Positions 1-9,282 are shown, counted from the first letter of the stretch. The stretch: DNA of 64,000 bases from Nocardia wallacei (GCF_014466955.1 NZ_AP023396.1:5518001-5582000), one strand, 5' to 3'. Program-made: numbers and translations. The notes: generated by a model from the letters alone, not told the origin.

Positions 1-399
1 CGGCGCCGCCTTCCCCATCTCCGCCACCACGGCCGCGGTGTTGGCGGCATTGGGCACCAGGAACAGTTCGTCGTCGCCGACGTAGTACGCGATCAGATCA
101 TCGATCACCCCGCCCCGCGGCGTACAGCACAACGTGTACTGCGCCTTCCCCGGCCGGATCCGCCCCAGATCATTGGTCAGCACCGAGTTCACGAACTCCG
201 CCGCCCCCACCCCGCGCACGGTCGCCTTCCCCAGATGACTCACATCGAACAACCCGACCGCGGTCCGCACGGCCGTATGCTCCGCCACCGTCCCCCCGTA
301 CTGCACCGGCATCTCCCACCCCCCGAACGGCGCAAAACTCGCCCCCAACTCCACATGCACGTCATGGATCGGGCCCCGCAGCAGCATCGAGTCACTCAC
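1..399 (-). CDS. gcvT: Aminomethyltransferase GcvT, N-terminal part (runs off window)
   Basis: The reverse strand encodes 133 residues from a GTG start at 399, and the frame is still open at base 1, so the C-terminal part lies outside the window. The visible protein reads as the folate-binding N-terminus of the glycine cleavage T protein, which moves the methylene group from the lipoyl-bound aminomethyl intermediate to tetrahydrofolate. Typical family stretches are visible: [14 protein letters not shown], the [10 protein letters not shown] block, the DVSHLGK segment and [13 protein letters not shown]. In M. tuberculosis gcvT sits just before pepB, as it does here. Its lipoylated partner GcvH depends on the LipA/LipB enzymes encoded about 11 kb away. 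The assignment is secure; the start could also be the ATG four codons further in. Confidence 0.95.
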   Translation of the reverse strand, partial: MSDSMLLRGPIHDVHVELGASFAPFGGWEMPVQYGGTVAEHTAVRTAVGLFDVSHLGKATVRGVGAAEFVNSVLTNDLGRIRPGKAQYTLCCTPRGGVIDDLIAYYVGDDELFLVPNAANTAAVVAEMGKAAP

Positions 400-485
400 C
401 CGAGCGAGCTTATCGAGTGCATTCCTCCGGTACTCGGGCAGCGCGATCAACCGGTGTGGCACGCACCGGCGGCGCTCAGCTGGAG

Positions 486-588
486 AACCACAGGGGCAGC
501 ACCCACCGGGAGCCATCAACCGGGAAACCGAACGGGTGATACCCACCAGGAGCCCTCAATTCGGGAACCACATGGGATAGAGGGTGGG
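486..588. repeat. 40-bp tandem repeat covering the 3' end of the GNAT gene
   Basis: Units beginning with AACC start at 486, 526 and 566, an exact 40-bp step. The first two are about 80 percent alike by eye and share the core ACCCACC(G/A)GGAGCC; the third is only a partial match. The third unit contains the last codons and stop of the acetyltransferase gene that ends at 556, and a copy of a Trp-Phe-stop-like end recurs near 476. This looks like slippage-type duplication of the gene's 3' end. Confidence 0.6.
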
Positions 589-1170
589 GCCGTTCTCCGG
601 AAGTGCGATCGGGTCGCCCTGGTGGGCGAAACCGTGGCGGGCGTAGAGGCGGGCGGAGCGTTCGGTGCTGGCTTCGAGGTAGGCGGGAAGGCCGTCGCTC
701 GCCGTGGCTTTCACGCGGGCCTCGACGATGGCTCCGCCCGCGCCCGAGCCGCGGTGCCGCGGAAGAGTGACGATCGCCTGGAGGTAGCGGTGCGGGAACT
801 GGGTGGGGTGGCGTTCGGCGATGGCGGCGGTGACGGCCGCCATGCGGCGGAACGGCGGGAGCGGAGTGTTCTCGAACAGGTGCCGCGCCTCCTGCGCCTC
901 CTGCCGGACCCGGTCGAGATCCGGCAGCGTCTGCCACAGCGATACCGACCAGATGTCGTCGCCGGCGCCGGCCACCCAGATCTCGTCGTCGCGCAGGGCG
1001 CGGGCGACCACCTCGGGCACGTACTCCGCGCGGAAGCGCTCGGCGATGTCCGGGTGGCCGTCCAGCACCCATGCCGAGACCGCCTCGTCGGCGCTCGCTT
1101 CGGCGAATACGCGCGCCACCGTCTCGGCCTCCGCCGGTTCCGCGCGGCGCACCGTGAGCTGTGTCTGCAT
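556..1170 (-). CDS. GNAT-family N-acetyltransferase
   Basis: This 204-residue protein has the layout of a single-domain GCN5-related acetyltransferase: a beta-strand start (LTVRRAEPAEAETVARVF), a long helical middle, and near the C-terminus the acetyl-CoA loop region (LPRHRGSGAGGAIVEA) followed by YLEASTERSARLYARHGF, the usual motif B. The substrate cannot be read from the sequence. The frame is open further upstream, but I place the start at the ATG at 1170 because GGGAGG lies 4 bases before it and because upstream residues do not look protein-like. The gene is divergent from a TetR regulator at 1258, whose candidate operator lies between them. Its 3' end sits inside a 40-bp tandem duplication. 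Confidence 0.85.
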   Translation of the reverse strand: MQTQLTVRRAEPAEAETVARVFAEASADEAVSAWVLDGHPDIAERFRAEYVPEVVARALRDDEIWVAGAGDDIWSVSLWQTLPDLDRVRQEAQEARHLFENTPLPPFRRMAAVTAAIAERHPTQFPHRYLQAIVTLPRHRGSGAGGAIVEARVKATASDGLPAYLEASTERSARLYARHGFAHQGDPIALPENGPTLYPMWFPN

Positions 1171-1238
1171 TTGACCTCCCGAAAGTGAACACTGTGCTTG
1201 TTCGCCAACATATGGGGCGGCTAGCGGTGATACGAGTA

Positions 1239-1266
1239 TTTCGTCACACTGCAATGTGTGATGAAA
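1239..1266. promoter_or_regulatory. Candidate TetR operator over the regulator's own start codon
   Basis: The core is TCACAC, 6 bases, GTGTGA at 1244-1261, a perfect inverted repeat. Allowing one mismatch, it extends outward through TTTC and GAAA to 28 bp, with 10 of 11 arm pairs matching. The right arm covers both possible start codons of the TetR gene (GTG 1258, ATG 1261). It lies 69 bases upstream of the divergent GNAT start, so one dimer could control both genes. This is an inference from symmetry and position. Confidence 0.65.
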
Positions 1267-2139
1267 ACGGCCTGCGCGGTGTGCGGTGGCGAGCTGCCGC
1301 AACCGCGGCGTGGCCGCCGACGCCGGTACTGCTCACGCGCGTGTCAGGCCCGCGCTTACCGCGCGCGCCGCGACACCGCCGCGATACCGCCGCGCCGGGC
1401 CCGGCCGCGACGGCTCACGACGGTCGGAATCGTCCGCGCCGCAGTGGAATTGGCCGATCGCGACGGCCTGTCCGCCCTGTCCATGCGTCGGCTCGCCACC
1501 GAATTGCAGGTCGCGACCGCCGCCCTGTACCGCCACTTCCCCGATCGCGACACCCTGCTCGCCGAGATGGCGGAACTGGTCATCGCCGAAATACCGCCGC
1601 CGCCAACGGATCTCGTAGGCTGGCGGGAACGCATCGGCTACGAGGCCCGGGGGGAATGGCAGCTCTACCGGCGACATCCGTGGATGCTGCCGGTCCTCGC
1701 ACGGACCCAGCCGCCGGTGGGACCGGCCCTGCTCGACAGTCTGGAAAGGTTCTTCGCCGCCTTCGAAGGGCCGGACATCGACCGCGATGCTGTGCTCTCG
1801 ATCTACCTGTCGGTCTCCGGTCTGGTCCAGGGCCTCGCGCTGCTCCCCGCCTCCGAACGCGCCGGATCGGCCGAGACCTTCCGCGCCACGGCCCTCGAGC
1901 TGGTCTTCGCGCACACCTACCCGACTCTGTCCCGTTACTTCGCCGCGCCGACCGACAGCATCGACCTGGATTTCGACCGGCTGTTCGAGGACGCCCTTGC
2001 CCTGCTCCTCGACGGCATCGCGGCCCGGCGCCCGCCCACCGGAAACGGCCGATCGGAGGCGCCCACCGCGCCGCGCGGCGCCGTCGGAAGCGCGCCGCCG
2101 GCACCCTGCCCGACGCTCACAAATCCGCCCGACCAGTAG
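1258..2139 (+). CDS. TetR-family regulator with N-terminal four-cysteine (zinc-ribbon-like) motif
   Basis: The 293-residue protein carries a TetR helix-turn-helix at about residues 56-105 ([36 protein letters not shown]) and a C-terminal domain of the TetR_C all-alpha type. Unusually, the first 40 residues hold Cys6-x2-Cys9 and Cys25-x3-Cys29 in a very basic stretch ending [14 protein letters not shown], the kind of small zinc-binding module seen at the ends of actinobacterial DNA-binding proteins. The C-terminal 45 residues are Pro/Ala/Arg-rich and probably disordered. The start is the GTG at 1258 or the ATG at 1261; no ribosome site is visible, so the message may be leaderless. A 28-bp inverted repeat overlaps the start, suggesting self-repression. 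The ligand is unknown. Confidence 0.85.
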   Translation: MMKTACAVCGGELPQPRRGRRRRYCSRACQARAYRARRDTAAIPPRRARPRRLTTVGIVRAAVELADRDGLSALSMRRLATELQVATAALYRHFPDRDTLLAEMAELVIAEIPPPPTDLVGWRERIGYEARGEWQLYRRHPWMLPVLARTQPPVGPALLDSLERFFAAFEGPDIDRDAVLSIYLSVSGLVQGLALLPASERAGSAETFRATALELVFAHTYPTLSRYFAAPTDSIDLDFDRLFEDALALLLDGIAARRPPTGNGRSEAPTAPRGAVGSAPPAPCPTLTNPPDQ

Positions 2140-2149
2140 CCTTGTCCGC

Positions 2150-3658
2150 ATGACAGCTGTTGCAGATCGTTCGCTCGGACCGGAACTGGCACGCACCGTA
2201 GACATCGGCGCCGACACCGATGTGCTCGTCATCGGGCTCGTGACGACCGACGACGGACCGGCGGTCACCCCGGACGACGCGTTCGAGGACGTGCTGAGCG
2301 CGGAGGTCCGCGCGGCGCTGACCGAGCAGTTGCGGGCCGTCGGCGCGAAGGGCAAGGCCGAGGAGCTGACCCGTATCCCCGCCCCCGCGGGCCTGGGCGT
2401 CACCAGCGTGCTCGCAGTGGGGCTGGGCGCGGCGGACAAGCTCGACGCGGAGCAGATCCGCAAGTCGGCCGGGGTCGCGGCGCGCGCGCTCGCCGGCGTG
2501 GACACCGCCACCACCACACTGTCGGGGCTGGATCTGGGCGCCGCGGCCGAGGGCTTCTACCTCGGCGCCTACACCTTCACCCCGTTCCGCTCGGGCAAGT
2601 CCGCGCCCAAGCCGGACGAACAGCCGGTGCGGCGCATCGAGTTCCTCGTTCCCGAGCCGGATTTCGGGGAAGAGGCGCTGTTCCGGGCGCAGTGCACCGC
2701 GGAGGCCGTCGCCACCGCCCGCGACTTCGTCAACACCCCGCCCAGTCACCTCTACCCCGCCGAATTCGCCTCGCGCGCACAGCAACTGGCCGAGGCCGCC
2801 GGGCTGGAAGTCGAGGTGCTCGATGAAAAGGCGCTGGAGGCACAGGGTTTCGGTGGCATCATCGGTGTCGGCAAGGGTTCCTCCCGGCCGCCGCGGCTGA
2901 TCCGCATCACCCACCGCGGCGGCGCGAAGAAGGTCGCCCTGATCGGCAAGGGCGTCACCTTCGACACCGGCGGCATCTCCATCAAGCCCGCCGCCAACAT
3001 GGAGAACATGACCTCGGACATGGGCGGGGCGGCCGCGGTCATCGCGACCGTGCTGCTGGCGGCGCGGCTGAGCCTGCCGATCACGGTGACGGCCACCGTG
3101 CCGATGGCGGAGAACATGCCCTCGGCCACGGCCCAGCGGCCCGGTGACGTGCTGACCCAGTACGGCGGCACCACTGTCGAGGTGATCAACACCGATGCCG
3201 AGGGACGGCTCATCCTGGCCGACGCCATGGTGCGCGCGGGCGAGGACGAGCCCGACTATCTCATCGACGTCGCCACCCTGACCGGCGCGCAACTGGTCGC
3301 GCTGGGCACCCGGACCCCGGGCGTGATGGGCACCGACGAGTTCCGCGACCGCGTGGCCCGCATCTCCCAGGAGGTCGGCGAGAACGGCTGGGCCATGCCG
3401 CTTCCCGCCGAGCTGCGCACCGACCTCAACTCGAAGATCGCCGATCTGGCCAATGTGACCCCGCACCGCAACGGCGGCATGCTCGCGGCCGGTCTCTATC
3501 TGAAGGAGTTCGTCCCCGAGGGCGTCGAGTGGGCCCACCTCGACGTCGCCGGCCCCGCCTACAACACCGGCGGCCCCTTCGGCTACATCGGCAAGGGCGG
3601 CACCGGCGTCCCCGTCCGCACCCTCATCGCCGTCCTGGACGACATCGCCGCCGAGTAG
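2150..3658 (+). CDS. pepA: Leucyl aminopeptidase (M17 family)
   Basis: This 502-residue protein is a cytosolic M17 aminopeptidase, which removes N-terminal residues from peptides using two metal ions; the length matches the family. The catalytic C-terminal domain shows the metal-ligand Lys in [15 protein letters not shown] (Lys267) and the signature NTDAEGR at 347-353. The N-terminal macro-like domain is the variable half. I choose the ATG at 2150, the first that gives an aligned N-terminus ([13 protein letters not shown]); no Shine-Dalgarno is evident, so it may be leaderless. It starts 11 bases after the TetR stop. A strong hairpin follows at 3665-3735. Equivalent to M. tuberculosis pepB (Rv2213), which has the same neighbours. 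Confidence 0.96.
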   Translation: MTAVADRSLGPELARTVDIGADTDVLVIGLVTTDDGPAVTPDDAFEDVLSAEVRAALTEQLRAVGAKGKAEELTRIPAPAGLGVTSVLAVGLGAADKLDAEQIRKSAGVAARALAGVDTATTTLSGLDLGAAAEGFYLGAYTFTPFRSGKSAPKPDEQPVRRIEFLVPEPDFGEEALFRAQCTAEAVATARDFVNTPPSHLYPAEFASRAQQLAEAAGLEVEVLDEKALEAQGFGGIIGVGKGSSRPPRLIRITHRGGAKKVALIGKGVTFDTGGISIKPAANMENMTSDMGGAAAVIATVLLAARLSLPITVTATVPMAENMPSATAQRPGDVLTQYGGTTVEVINTDAEGRLILADAMVRAGEDEPDYLIDVATLTGAQLVALGTRTPGVMGTDEFRDRVARISQEVGENGWAMPLPAELRTDLNSKIADLANVTPHRNGGMLAAGLYLKEFVPEGVEWAHLDVAGPAYNTGGPFGYIGKGGTGVPVRTLIAVLDDIAAE

Positions 3659-3664
3659 CCCCTC

Positions 3665-3735
3665 GGCCCGCGCGGACACCTCGTGGTCGAGACGGCGCAG
3701 TCCGCCACGTCGAGGTGGAAGTATCCGCGCGGGCC
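3665..3735 (+). terminator. Long hairpin downstream of pepA
   Basis: The 12-base arms GGCCCGCGCGGA (3665-3676) and TCCGCGCGGGCC (3724-3735) are perfectly complementary. A second pair, CACCTCG (3677-3683) and CGAGGTG (3711-3717), continues the stem after a small bulge. There is no U-tract, as is common in actinobacteria. It probably ends pepA transcription and may also serve the convergent AraC gene. Confidence 0.7.
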
Positions 3736-3934
3736 GGGCCTTTCCCGTCGCCAGTCACACGAACACCACGCCGAGTGAAGTCGGATAGGGTCGGTGCGGG
3801 CGAGTGGCTGCCCGATACGGTCGGATGCGTGAACGGAAGAGTCACCGCTCGAGCGGGCCGATGTGGCTGGTGCGGAGCACTTTCGCGGCGACAGGCGCCC
3901 GGCGCGCGAGTGGGAGACCTCCCGTGGCAGGAGC

Positions 3935-4855
3935 TCAGGAGGCGTGGCGGCGGGAGTGGCGGTAGGCCGTCGGCGCTTGGCCGTGCACGCGTTTGAAGGC
4001 GCGGGAGAAGGCGAATTCGGAGGCGTAGCCGATGCTGCGAGCCACCGCTGCGACGGAGTCGGGGGTGTCGCGCAGGCGGCGGGCGGCCAGTTCCATGCGC
4101 CAGCGGGCGAGGTAGGTCAGGGGCGGTTCGCCGACGAGGGTGGTGAAGCGGCGGGCCAGGGTGGCGCGGGAGATCCGGACGCGGTCGGCCAGCTCGGCGA
4201 CTGTCCACGGGTGCGAAGGGTTTTCGTGCAGCAGGGCCATGACCCGCGCGATCTCGGGGTCGCGCAACGCCAGCAGCCAGGACGCCGCCGCCTCGGTGCG
4301 CGACTCCGTCCACGCCCGCAGCGCGTGGATGAACAGCACATCGACCAGCCGGTCGACCACGGTCTGCGTGCCGGGCCGCTCCGCGCCCACCTCGGCGGCC
4401 AGCAGGGTCAGGGTGGCGGCCAGTTCCGGCCGGTGCGCGGCCTGTTCCGACGACAGGTGCACCACCGGCGGCAGCAGGGTGAACAACGGATGCGAGCCGT
4501 AGTTGTCGTAATGGTAAGCGCCGCAGACGGTTCGGGTGCTGGGGCCGGGACCGTCCAGCACGATGGCCCGGCGGCCGGGCGGCGGAGCGATCCGCTGATA
4601 CGGCGTGAGCGGCGCATCCGGCGCGCTCGCCAGCGCGTGCCCGCCGCCGGTGGGCAGCAGCACGAAATCACCGGTCGCCAGGGGCAACGGCGCGAAACCC
4701 GGTCGCAGCAGCCAGCAATCGCCCGCCACGACCGCATGGAAGGCCGCCATCGGCACCTCGTCCAGCCGCACACCCCACGACCCCGCCGCGGTCAACTGGG
4801 CCAGGACCACACCACCCACTCCGGTCGCGGCCAGCACGTCGGTCAGCACATCCAC
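3935..4855 (-). CDS. AraC-family regulator with cupin-type N-terminus
   Basis: The 306-residue protein has an N-terminal cupin-like sensor of the AraC-binding type (VRLDEVPMAAFHAVVAGDCWLL, ATGDFVLLPTGGGHAL) and two AraC helix-turn-helices from about residue 205 (HPWTVAELADRVRISRATLARRF and DSVAAVARSIGYASEFAFSRAFKRVHGQAP). It starts with GTG at 4855 and is divergent from a peroxiredoxin-like gene 84 bases away, which is the usual arrangement for an AraC activator and its target. The natural inducer cannot be read. Family confidence is high; the regulatory link to the peroxiredoxin is inferred from position only. Confidence 0.92.
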   Translation of the reverse strand: MDVLTDVLAATGVGGVVLAQLTAAGSWGVRLDEVPMAAFHAVVAGDCWLLRPGFAPLPLATGDFVLLPTGGGHALASAPDAPLTPYQRIAPPPGRRAIVLDGPGPSTRTVCGAYHYDNYGSHPLFTLLPPVVHLSSEQAAHRPELAATLTLLAAEVGAERPGTQTVVDRLVDVLFIHALRAWTESRTEAAASWLLALRDPEIARVMALLHENPSHPWTVAELADRVRISRATLARRFTTLVGEPPLTYLARWRMELAARRLRDTPDSVAAVARSIGYASEFAFSRAFKRVHGQAPTAYRHSRRHAS

Positions 4856-4939
4856 GACACCAGTGTATGAGACGCGCTGCTATCCATTCGCGACGCAGGG
4901 TCATGGCCGCGGCGACCGTGCGGACATACCGTCGAGGAC

Positions 4940-5584
4940 ATGCCAGAAAGCTACTCGCACAACCTGATTCGATTCCAGGAACAGTACGCCGCCATCCTGC
5001 CGGAAGAGCTGCTGCAGCAAGCACAGCAGCACGCCGAAAGTCTCAGCGGTCTCGGCTCCGACGCCCTCACCACCGGCGCACTCGCTCCGGACTTCACCCG
5101 CACCGATCAGCGCGGCACACCCTTCACCCTCACCGACGCGTTGCGCGAGGGTCCGGTCGTGCTGACCTTCTACCGCGGCGGCTGGTGCCCGTACTGCAAT
5201 GTGCAGCTGCACACGCTGCAACAGGCCCTTCCGGAGTTCCGCGCCCACGGCGCCCGGCTGGTGGCGATCTCACCGGAGCCGCCGGACGATTCGCTCACCA
5301 CCGCCGAACGCCACGCCCTGGAGTTCGACGTGCTCTTCGACGACCGCAACGGCGTGGCCCGCGCATTCGGACTGGTGTTCACCGTGCCCGAGGATGTTCG
5401 AGAGCTGTACCGGACAGCGGGCGCCGATCTCACCGCCACCAACGACGAACTGCCGATCCCCGCAACCTATGTCATCGACACCGATCGCCGCATCCGCTAC
5501 GCCCACGTCGACGGCGACTACCGGCACCGCGCGGAAGCCGCCGACATCCTCACCGCCCTGAGCGAACGAGCCTCGGCCACATAG
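4940..5584 (+). CDS. Peroxiredoxin-like protein (AhpC/TSA family)
   Basis: This 214-residue cytosolic protein has a helical N-terminus (1-45) followed by a thioredoxin-fold AhpC/TSA domain. The active site reads FYRGGWCPYCN with Cys83 and Cys86, the form typical of peroxiredoxin-like proteins that reduce peroxides using a CxxC pair. Later blocks (LVAISPEPPDD, VLFDDRNGVARAFGLVF, LPIPATYVIDTDRRIRYAHVDGDYRHR) agree with the family. It starts at ATG 4940 and is probably controlled by the divergent AraC regulator. The last six codons and stop are the first unit of the 37-38 bp tandem repeat that follows. Whether it is a true peroxidase is untested. Confidence 0.88.
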   Translation: MPESYSHNLIRFQEQYAAILPEELLQQAQQHAESLSGLGSDALTTGALAPDFTRTDQRGTPFTLTDALREGPVVLTFYRGGWCPYCNVQLHTLQQALPEFRAHGARLVAISPEPPDDSLTTAERHALEFDVLFDDRNGVARAFGLVFTVPEDVRELYRTAGADLTATNDELPIPATYVIDTDRRIRYAHVDGDYRHRAEAADILTALSERASAT

Positions 5585-5755
5585 AGCATGGTGGACTCAC
5601 ACCTCGAGCCTCGGCCACACCCCCGTCGTGGACTCACACCTCGAGCCTCGGCCACACCCCCGTCGTGGACTCACACCTCGAGCCTCCGCCACGCCCCCAT
5701 GGTGGACTGACACCGCCGCGAGCTTCCGCCCAACCCCGCGTCGCGGACTGACGCC
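5567..5755. repeat. 37-40 bp tandem repeat beginning inside the peroxiredoxin 3' end
   Basis: Units beginning CGAGCCTCGGCCAC start at 5567, 5605, 5642, 5679 and (degenerate, CGAGCTTCCGCC) 5719, giving steps of 38, 37, 37 and 40 bases. Units two and three are identical. The first unit contains the last codons and stop of the peroxiredoxin gene. The array runs up to the stop codon of the convergent gene at 5756. Each unit contains ACCTCGAG, a short self-complementary core. Confidence 0.8.
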
Positions 5756-6094
5756 CTACGGTTCCCCCAATTCCTGTTCCAATGCGCGCTTGCGTTCGAT
5801 GCGGCGACGGGCGTCGAAGTCTCGCATGCGTTGGGGGTAACCGGTGCGGCGGACGTCGTAGACGGGGATGCCGAGGCGGCCGGACAGACGCCGGGCGCCT
5901 TGCTCCCCGACCACCCGCCGCGTCCATTCACCATCCGTGGCAACAAGAACCACCGTGACATCGGTCACGGTGGTTTTCGGTTCCACGTAGGCCTCGACAC
6001 CGATGTGGTTGCGGACCCAATCGTCCAGATAGCGGAAATCGCCGGCACCGGAACCGCCCGGCCCGCTGCGGCGGAAACGATCCAGCAAACCCAT
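5756..6094 (-). CDS. Conserved small protein, function unknown
   Basis: The 112-residue product (MGLLDRFRRSGPGG...) starts at ATG 6094 with a purine-rich GGTGGGGCGGAG stretch just upstream. The first 16 residues are basic and Gly-rich; the rest forms an alternating beta/alpha pattern (TDVTVVLVATDGEWTRRVVGEQGARRLSGRLGIPVYDVRRTGYPQRM) ending in a charged helix rich in Arg and Glu. I recall similar short proteins beside sucB in other actinobacteria, sometimes labelled oxidoreductase without evidence. No catalytic motif is visible. It is divergent from sucB and convergent with the peroxiredoxin array. Confidence 0.7.
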   Translation of the reverse strand: MGLLDRFRRSGPGGSGAGDFRYLDDWVRNHIGVEAYVEPKTTVTDVTVVLVATDGEWTRRVVGEQGARRLSGRLGIPVYDVRRTGYPQRMRDFDARRRIERKRALEQELGEP

Positions 6095-6425
6095 CTCCGC
6101 CCCACCTCCTCGTTCCAAGAACCGGACACGCTCGGACCCGGTCCATCGATACTGCCAGTAGGACGGTGTGCGCGGCGCGAGCCGGGTCCGCCCGCCGCGA
6201 ACGCCACCGGTCCGGACGGGGTAGCACCCCGGACACGGCACGCCCTGTGCTACGCGCCGCGGCGGCGAGTGCAAGGATGGAGACCCGGAACATGAACCAC
6301 ACACGGATCTCCGGTGCCACACAGAATGTTCGGTGGCAGTTCGGGCAGCCGCCGCGATCGCGGTGGGCGCCCGCCGAGAGACGAACTGTTGTAGACCCGT
6401 CGAGCAGTTAGAGGAGTCAACGGAC
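6095..6425. other. Intergenic region between the small gene and sucB
   Basis: 331 bases between two divergent starts. AGGAG at 6412-6416 precedes the sucB ATG. I see no convincing promoter hexamers, inverted repeat or small gene. Open frames running through it have atypical composition and are not supported. Confidence 0.5.
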
Positions 6426-8207
6426 ATGGCCTTCTCCGTCCAGATGCCAGCGCTTGGTGAGAGCGTCACCGAAGGCACCGTGACCAGGTGGCTGAAGCAG
6501 GAAGGAGACACGGTCGAGGTCGACGAGCCCCTGCTCGAAGTCTCCACCGACAAGGTCGACACCGAGATCCCCTCACCGGCCGCCGGCGTGCTGACCAAGA
6601 TCGTGGCCCAGGAGGACGACGTCGTCGAGGTCGGCGGCGAGCTCGGCGTGATCGGTGAGGCCGGCGAGGCCCCCGCAGCCGAGCCGGCCCCTGCCCCCGA
6701 AGCCGCCGCCCCGGCACCCGCCCCCGAGCCCGCACCGGCTCCCGCGGCCGCCGCCCCCGCTGCGGCGCCCGCACCGGCGTCGGCCCCCGCGCAGTCCGCC
6801 GCGAGCGGCACCCCGGTGAAGATGCCCGAGCTGGGCGAGTCGGTCACCGAGGGCACCGTGACGCGCTGGCTCAAGCAGGTCGGCGAGCAGGTCGAGGTGG
6901 ACGAGCCGCTGCTGGAGGTGTCCACCGACAAGGTCGACACCGAGATCCCGTCGCCGGTGGCCGGCACACTGCTGGAGATCAGCGCGAACGAGGACGACGT
7001 CGTGGCCGTCGGCGGCCAGCTCGGCGTCATCGGAAGCGGTTCCCCCGCCGCTGCTCCCGCGCCAGCCCCGGCCCCCGCACCGGCGCCCGCGGCTCCGGCT
7101 CCGGCGCCCGCGCCGCAACCGGCACCCGCACCCGCCGCGCAGCAGGCACCGGCACTGCAACCCGCCGCCGCGCAGCAGGCGCCCGCGCCCCGGCCCGCCC
7201 CTCAGCAGGCTCCGGCACAGCCGCCCGCTCCGGCCGCCTCCGGCGGCAACGGCGAGGCTCCGTACGTGACCCCGCTGGTCCGCAAGCTGGCCGCCGAGAA
7301 CAACGTCGACCTCGCATCGGTCAAGGGCTCGGGCGTGGGCGGCCGCATCCGCAAGCAGGACGTGCTCGCCGCCGCCGAGAGCAGCAAGCCCGCGGCGGCA
7401 CCCCAGCCCGCCGCCGCACCGGCCGCGGCCCCGGCGCAGTCCTCCGCTCCCGCCGCCTCGGTCGGTGTCCGGCCGCAGCTGCAGGCGCTGCGCGGCACGG
7501 TCCAGAAGGCCAGCCGCATCCGCCAGATCACCGCGGTCAAGACCCGCGAATCGCTGCAGGCCACCGCGCAGCTGACGCAGACCCACGAGGCCGACGTCAC
7601 CAATATCGCGGCGCTGCGGGCCCGCGCCAAGGACGCGTTCAAGGAGCGCGAGGGCGTCAACCTGACGTTCCTGCCGTTCTTCGCCAAGGCCGCGGTCGAG
7701 GCGCTGGGCGTGCACCCGAACATCAACGCCTCCTACAACGAGGACACCAAGGAGATCACCTACCACTCGGCCGTGCACCTGGGCATCGCGGTGGACACCG
7801 AGCAGGGCCTGCTCTCCCCGGTCATCCACAACGCCAGTGACCTGTCGCTGGCCGGCCTGGCGCGCGCCATCGCCGACATCGCCAACCGGGCCCGCACGGG
7901 CGGCCTGAAGCCGGACGAGCTGGCCGGTGGCACCTTCACGATCACCAATATCGGCAGCCAGGGCGCGCTGTTCGACACCCCGATCCTGGTGCCGCCGCAG
8001 TCGGCGATGCTGGGCACGGGCGCGATCGTGAAGCGGCCGGTGGCGATCGCCGACAACGGCAACGAGTTCATCGGCATCCGCTCGATGTGCTACCTGCCGC
8101 TGACCTACGATCACCGCCTGATCGACGGCGCCGACGCGGGCCGCTTCCTCACCACCATCCGGCACCGGCTGGAGGAAGCCGCGTTCGAGGCCGACCTGGG
8201 CCTGTAA
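6426..8207 (+). CDS. sucB: Dihydrolipoamide acyltransferase E2 with two lipoyl domains
   Basis: This 593-residue protein is the core acyltransferase of a 2-oxoacid dehydrogenase complex; the M. tuberculosis orthologue DlaT serves pyruvate dehydrogenase and peroxynitrite reductase. Domains in order: lipoyl domain 1 (lipoylated Lys43 in VSTDKVDTE), an Ala/Pro linker, lipoyl domain 2 (Lys169 in the same motif), a long Ala/Pro/Gln linker, an E3-binding domain ([24 protein letters not shown], about 278-317), another linker, and the catalytic domain ending with [14 protein letters not shown], the conserved HxxxDG. Both lipoyl-lysines depend on LipB/LipA encoded 3.5-5 kb downstream. The start is ATG 6426 after AGGAG. 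Confidence 0.97.
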   Translation: MAFSVQMPALGESVTEGTVTRWLKQEGDTVEVDEPLLEVSTDKVDTEIPSPAAGVLTKIVAQEDDVVEVGGELGVIGEAGEAPAAEPAPAPEAAAPAPAPEPAPAPAAAAPAAAPAPASAPAQSAASGTPVKMPELGESVTEGTVTRWLKQVGEQVEVDEPLLEVSTDKVDTEIPSPVAGTLLEISANEDDVVAVGGQLGVIGSGSPAAAPAPAPAPAPAPAAPAPAPAPQPAPAPAAQQAPALQPAAAQQAPAPRPAPQQAPAQPPAPAASGGNGEAPYVTPLVRKLAAENNVDLASVKGSGVGGRIRKQDVLAAAESSKPAAAPQPAAAPAAAPAQSSAPAASVGVRPQLQALRGTVQKASRIRQITAVKTRESLQATAQLTQTHEADVTNIAALRARAKDAFKEREGVNLTFLPFFAKAAVEALGVHPNINASYNEDTKEITYHSAVHLGIAVDTEQGLLSPVIHNASDLSLAGLARAIADIANRARTGGLKPDELAGGTFTITNIGSQGALFDTPILVPPQSAMLGTGAIVKRPVAIADNGNEFIGIRSMCYLPLTYDHRLIDGADAGRFLTTIRHRLEEAAFEADLGL

Positions 8208-8226
8208 CAGGAGACTCGGTGACCGC

Positions 8227-8408
8227 ATGAAGGTTGTGATCGCAGGGTCCCCCAGGATGAGCGGGACGGCCCGATGGAGGTCGTGATCGCCGGATCGTCC
8301 GGGATGAGCGGGACGACGCTATGAAGGTCGTGGTCGCGGGATTCTCCGTGAGCGGGACGGCCCGATGAAGGTCGTGATCGCCGGATCCTCCGGGTTGATC
8401 GGGACGGC
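8227..8408 (+). repeat. Four 44-47 bp copies of the epimerase gene's own start
   Basis: The first 45 or so bases of the gene at 8365 (ATGAAGGTCGTGATCGCCGG...) occur three more times directly upstream, with start codons at 8227, 8274 and 8321 (steps 47, 47, 44). Each copy is an in-frame mini-ORF encoding a beta-alpha start like MKVVIAGS. Copy 2 (16 codons) and copy 3 (15 codons) each end in TGA overlapping the next copy's ATG as ATGA; copy 1 (19 codons) stops inside copy 2. A partial duplication of the gene's 5' end explains this. Confidence 0.85.
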
Positions 8409-9264
8409 TCTGGTGGCGGCGCTGCGACGGGACGGGCACGAGGTGGCTCGCCTGGTGCGCCGCCCCGCGGCCGGTCCCGACGAGTTCTCCTGGGATCCGG
8501 TCCGCGCCCGGGTGCCGCAGCCGGCGCTGCGGGACACGGACGCGGTGGTCAACCTCTGCGGCGCCGGTCTCGGGTCCCGGCGCTGGACCGGCAGCTTCAA
8601 GCAGGAGCTGCGCGACAGTCGCCTCACGCCCACCGACGTGCTCGCCGAGGCGGTCGCCGCCGCGGGGGTGCCGACGCTGGTCAACGCCAGCGGCGCGCAC
8701 TACTACGGCGGTGCCACCGGCGACCGCGTGATGACCGAATCCGATTCCGCCGGAACGGGTTTCCTCGCCACCCTGTGCCGCGACTGGGAGGGTGCGACGC
8801 AGCCCGCGGCGGAGGCGGGCGCGCGTGTGGTGTTGCTTCGCAGCGCCGTCGTGCTGGCCCGCCGCGGCGGCCTGCTGGGCATGCTGCAGCCGCTGTACTC
8901 GCTGGGTCTGGGCGGCCGATTGGGCAACGGCCGCCAGTACCTGCCGTGGATCTCGCTCGACGACGAGATCGGCGGCATCGTGTTCGCCCTCACCCACGAC
9001 ACCGTGTCCGGCCCGGTGAACCTGACCGGCCCCGCCCCGGTGACCAACGCCGAATTCAACCGCGCCCTCGGCCACGCCATGCACCGCCCGGCCCCGTTCG
9101 TCGTCCCCGCCGTCGCCTTGCGCCTGGCCCTCGGCGAGTTCGCCGACGAGGCGATCCTGCACGGTCCCCGCGCCATCCCCACGGTCCTGGAAGCGGCCGG
9201 ATATCGCTTCCAGCACAACACGATCGGCGAGGCCCTGGCCGCGGCCGTAGGCAGATCCGCCTGA
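8365..9264 (+). CDS. NAD(P)-dependent epimerase, TIGR01777/SulA-like (Rv2216 type)
   Basis: The 299-residue protein is an extended short-chain dehydrogenase fold of the TIGR01777 group. It shows the nucleotide-binding [14 protein letters not shown] near the N-terminus, NLCGAGL, the family core [27 protein letters not shown] and a C-terminal DUF1731-like block ([37 protein letters not shown]). Substrate unknown. In M. tuberculosis Rv2216 lies between dlaT and lipB, as here. The start is ATG 8365, the fourth in a ladder of near-identical starts; the ATGA overlap with the upstream mini-ORF suggests that translation may reach it by coupling. Confidence 0.92.
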   Translation: MKVVIAGSSGLIGTALVAALRRDGHEVARLVRRPAAGPDEFSWDPVRARVPQPALRDTDAVVNLCGAGLGSRRWTGSFKQELRDSRLTPTDVLAEAVAAAGVPTLVNASGAHYYGGATGDRVMTESDSAGTGFLATLCRDWEGATQPAAEAGARVVLLRSAVVLARRGGLLGMLQPLYSLGLGGRLGNGRQYLPWISLDDEIGGIVFALTHDTVSGPVNLTGPAPVTNAEFNRALGHAMHRPAPFVVPAVALRLALGEFADEAILHGPRAIPTVLEAAGYRFQHNTIGEALAAAVGRSA

Positions 9265-9282
9265 TCCACGGTAATTCCCGGA

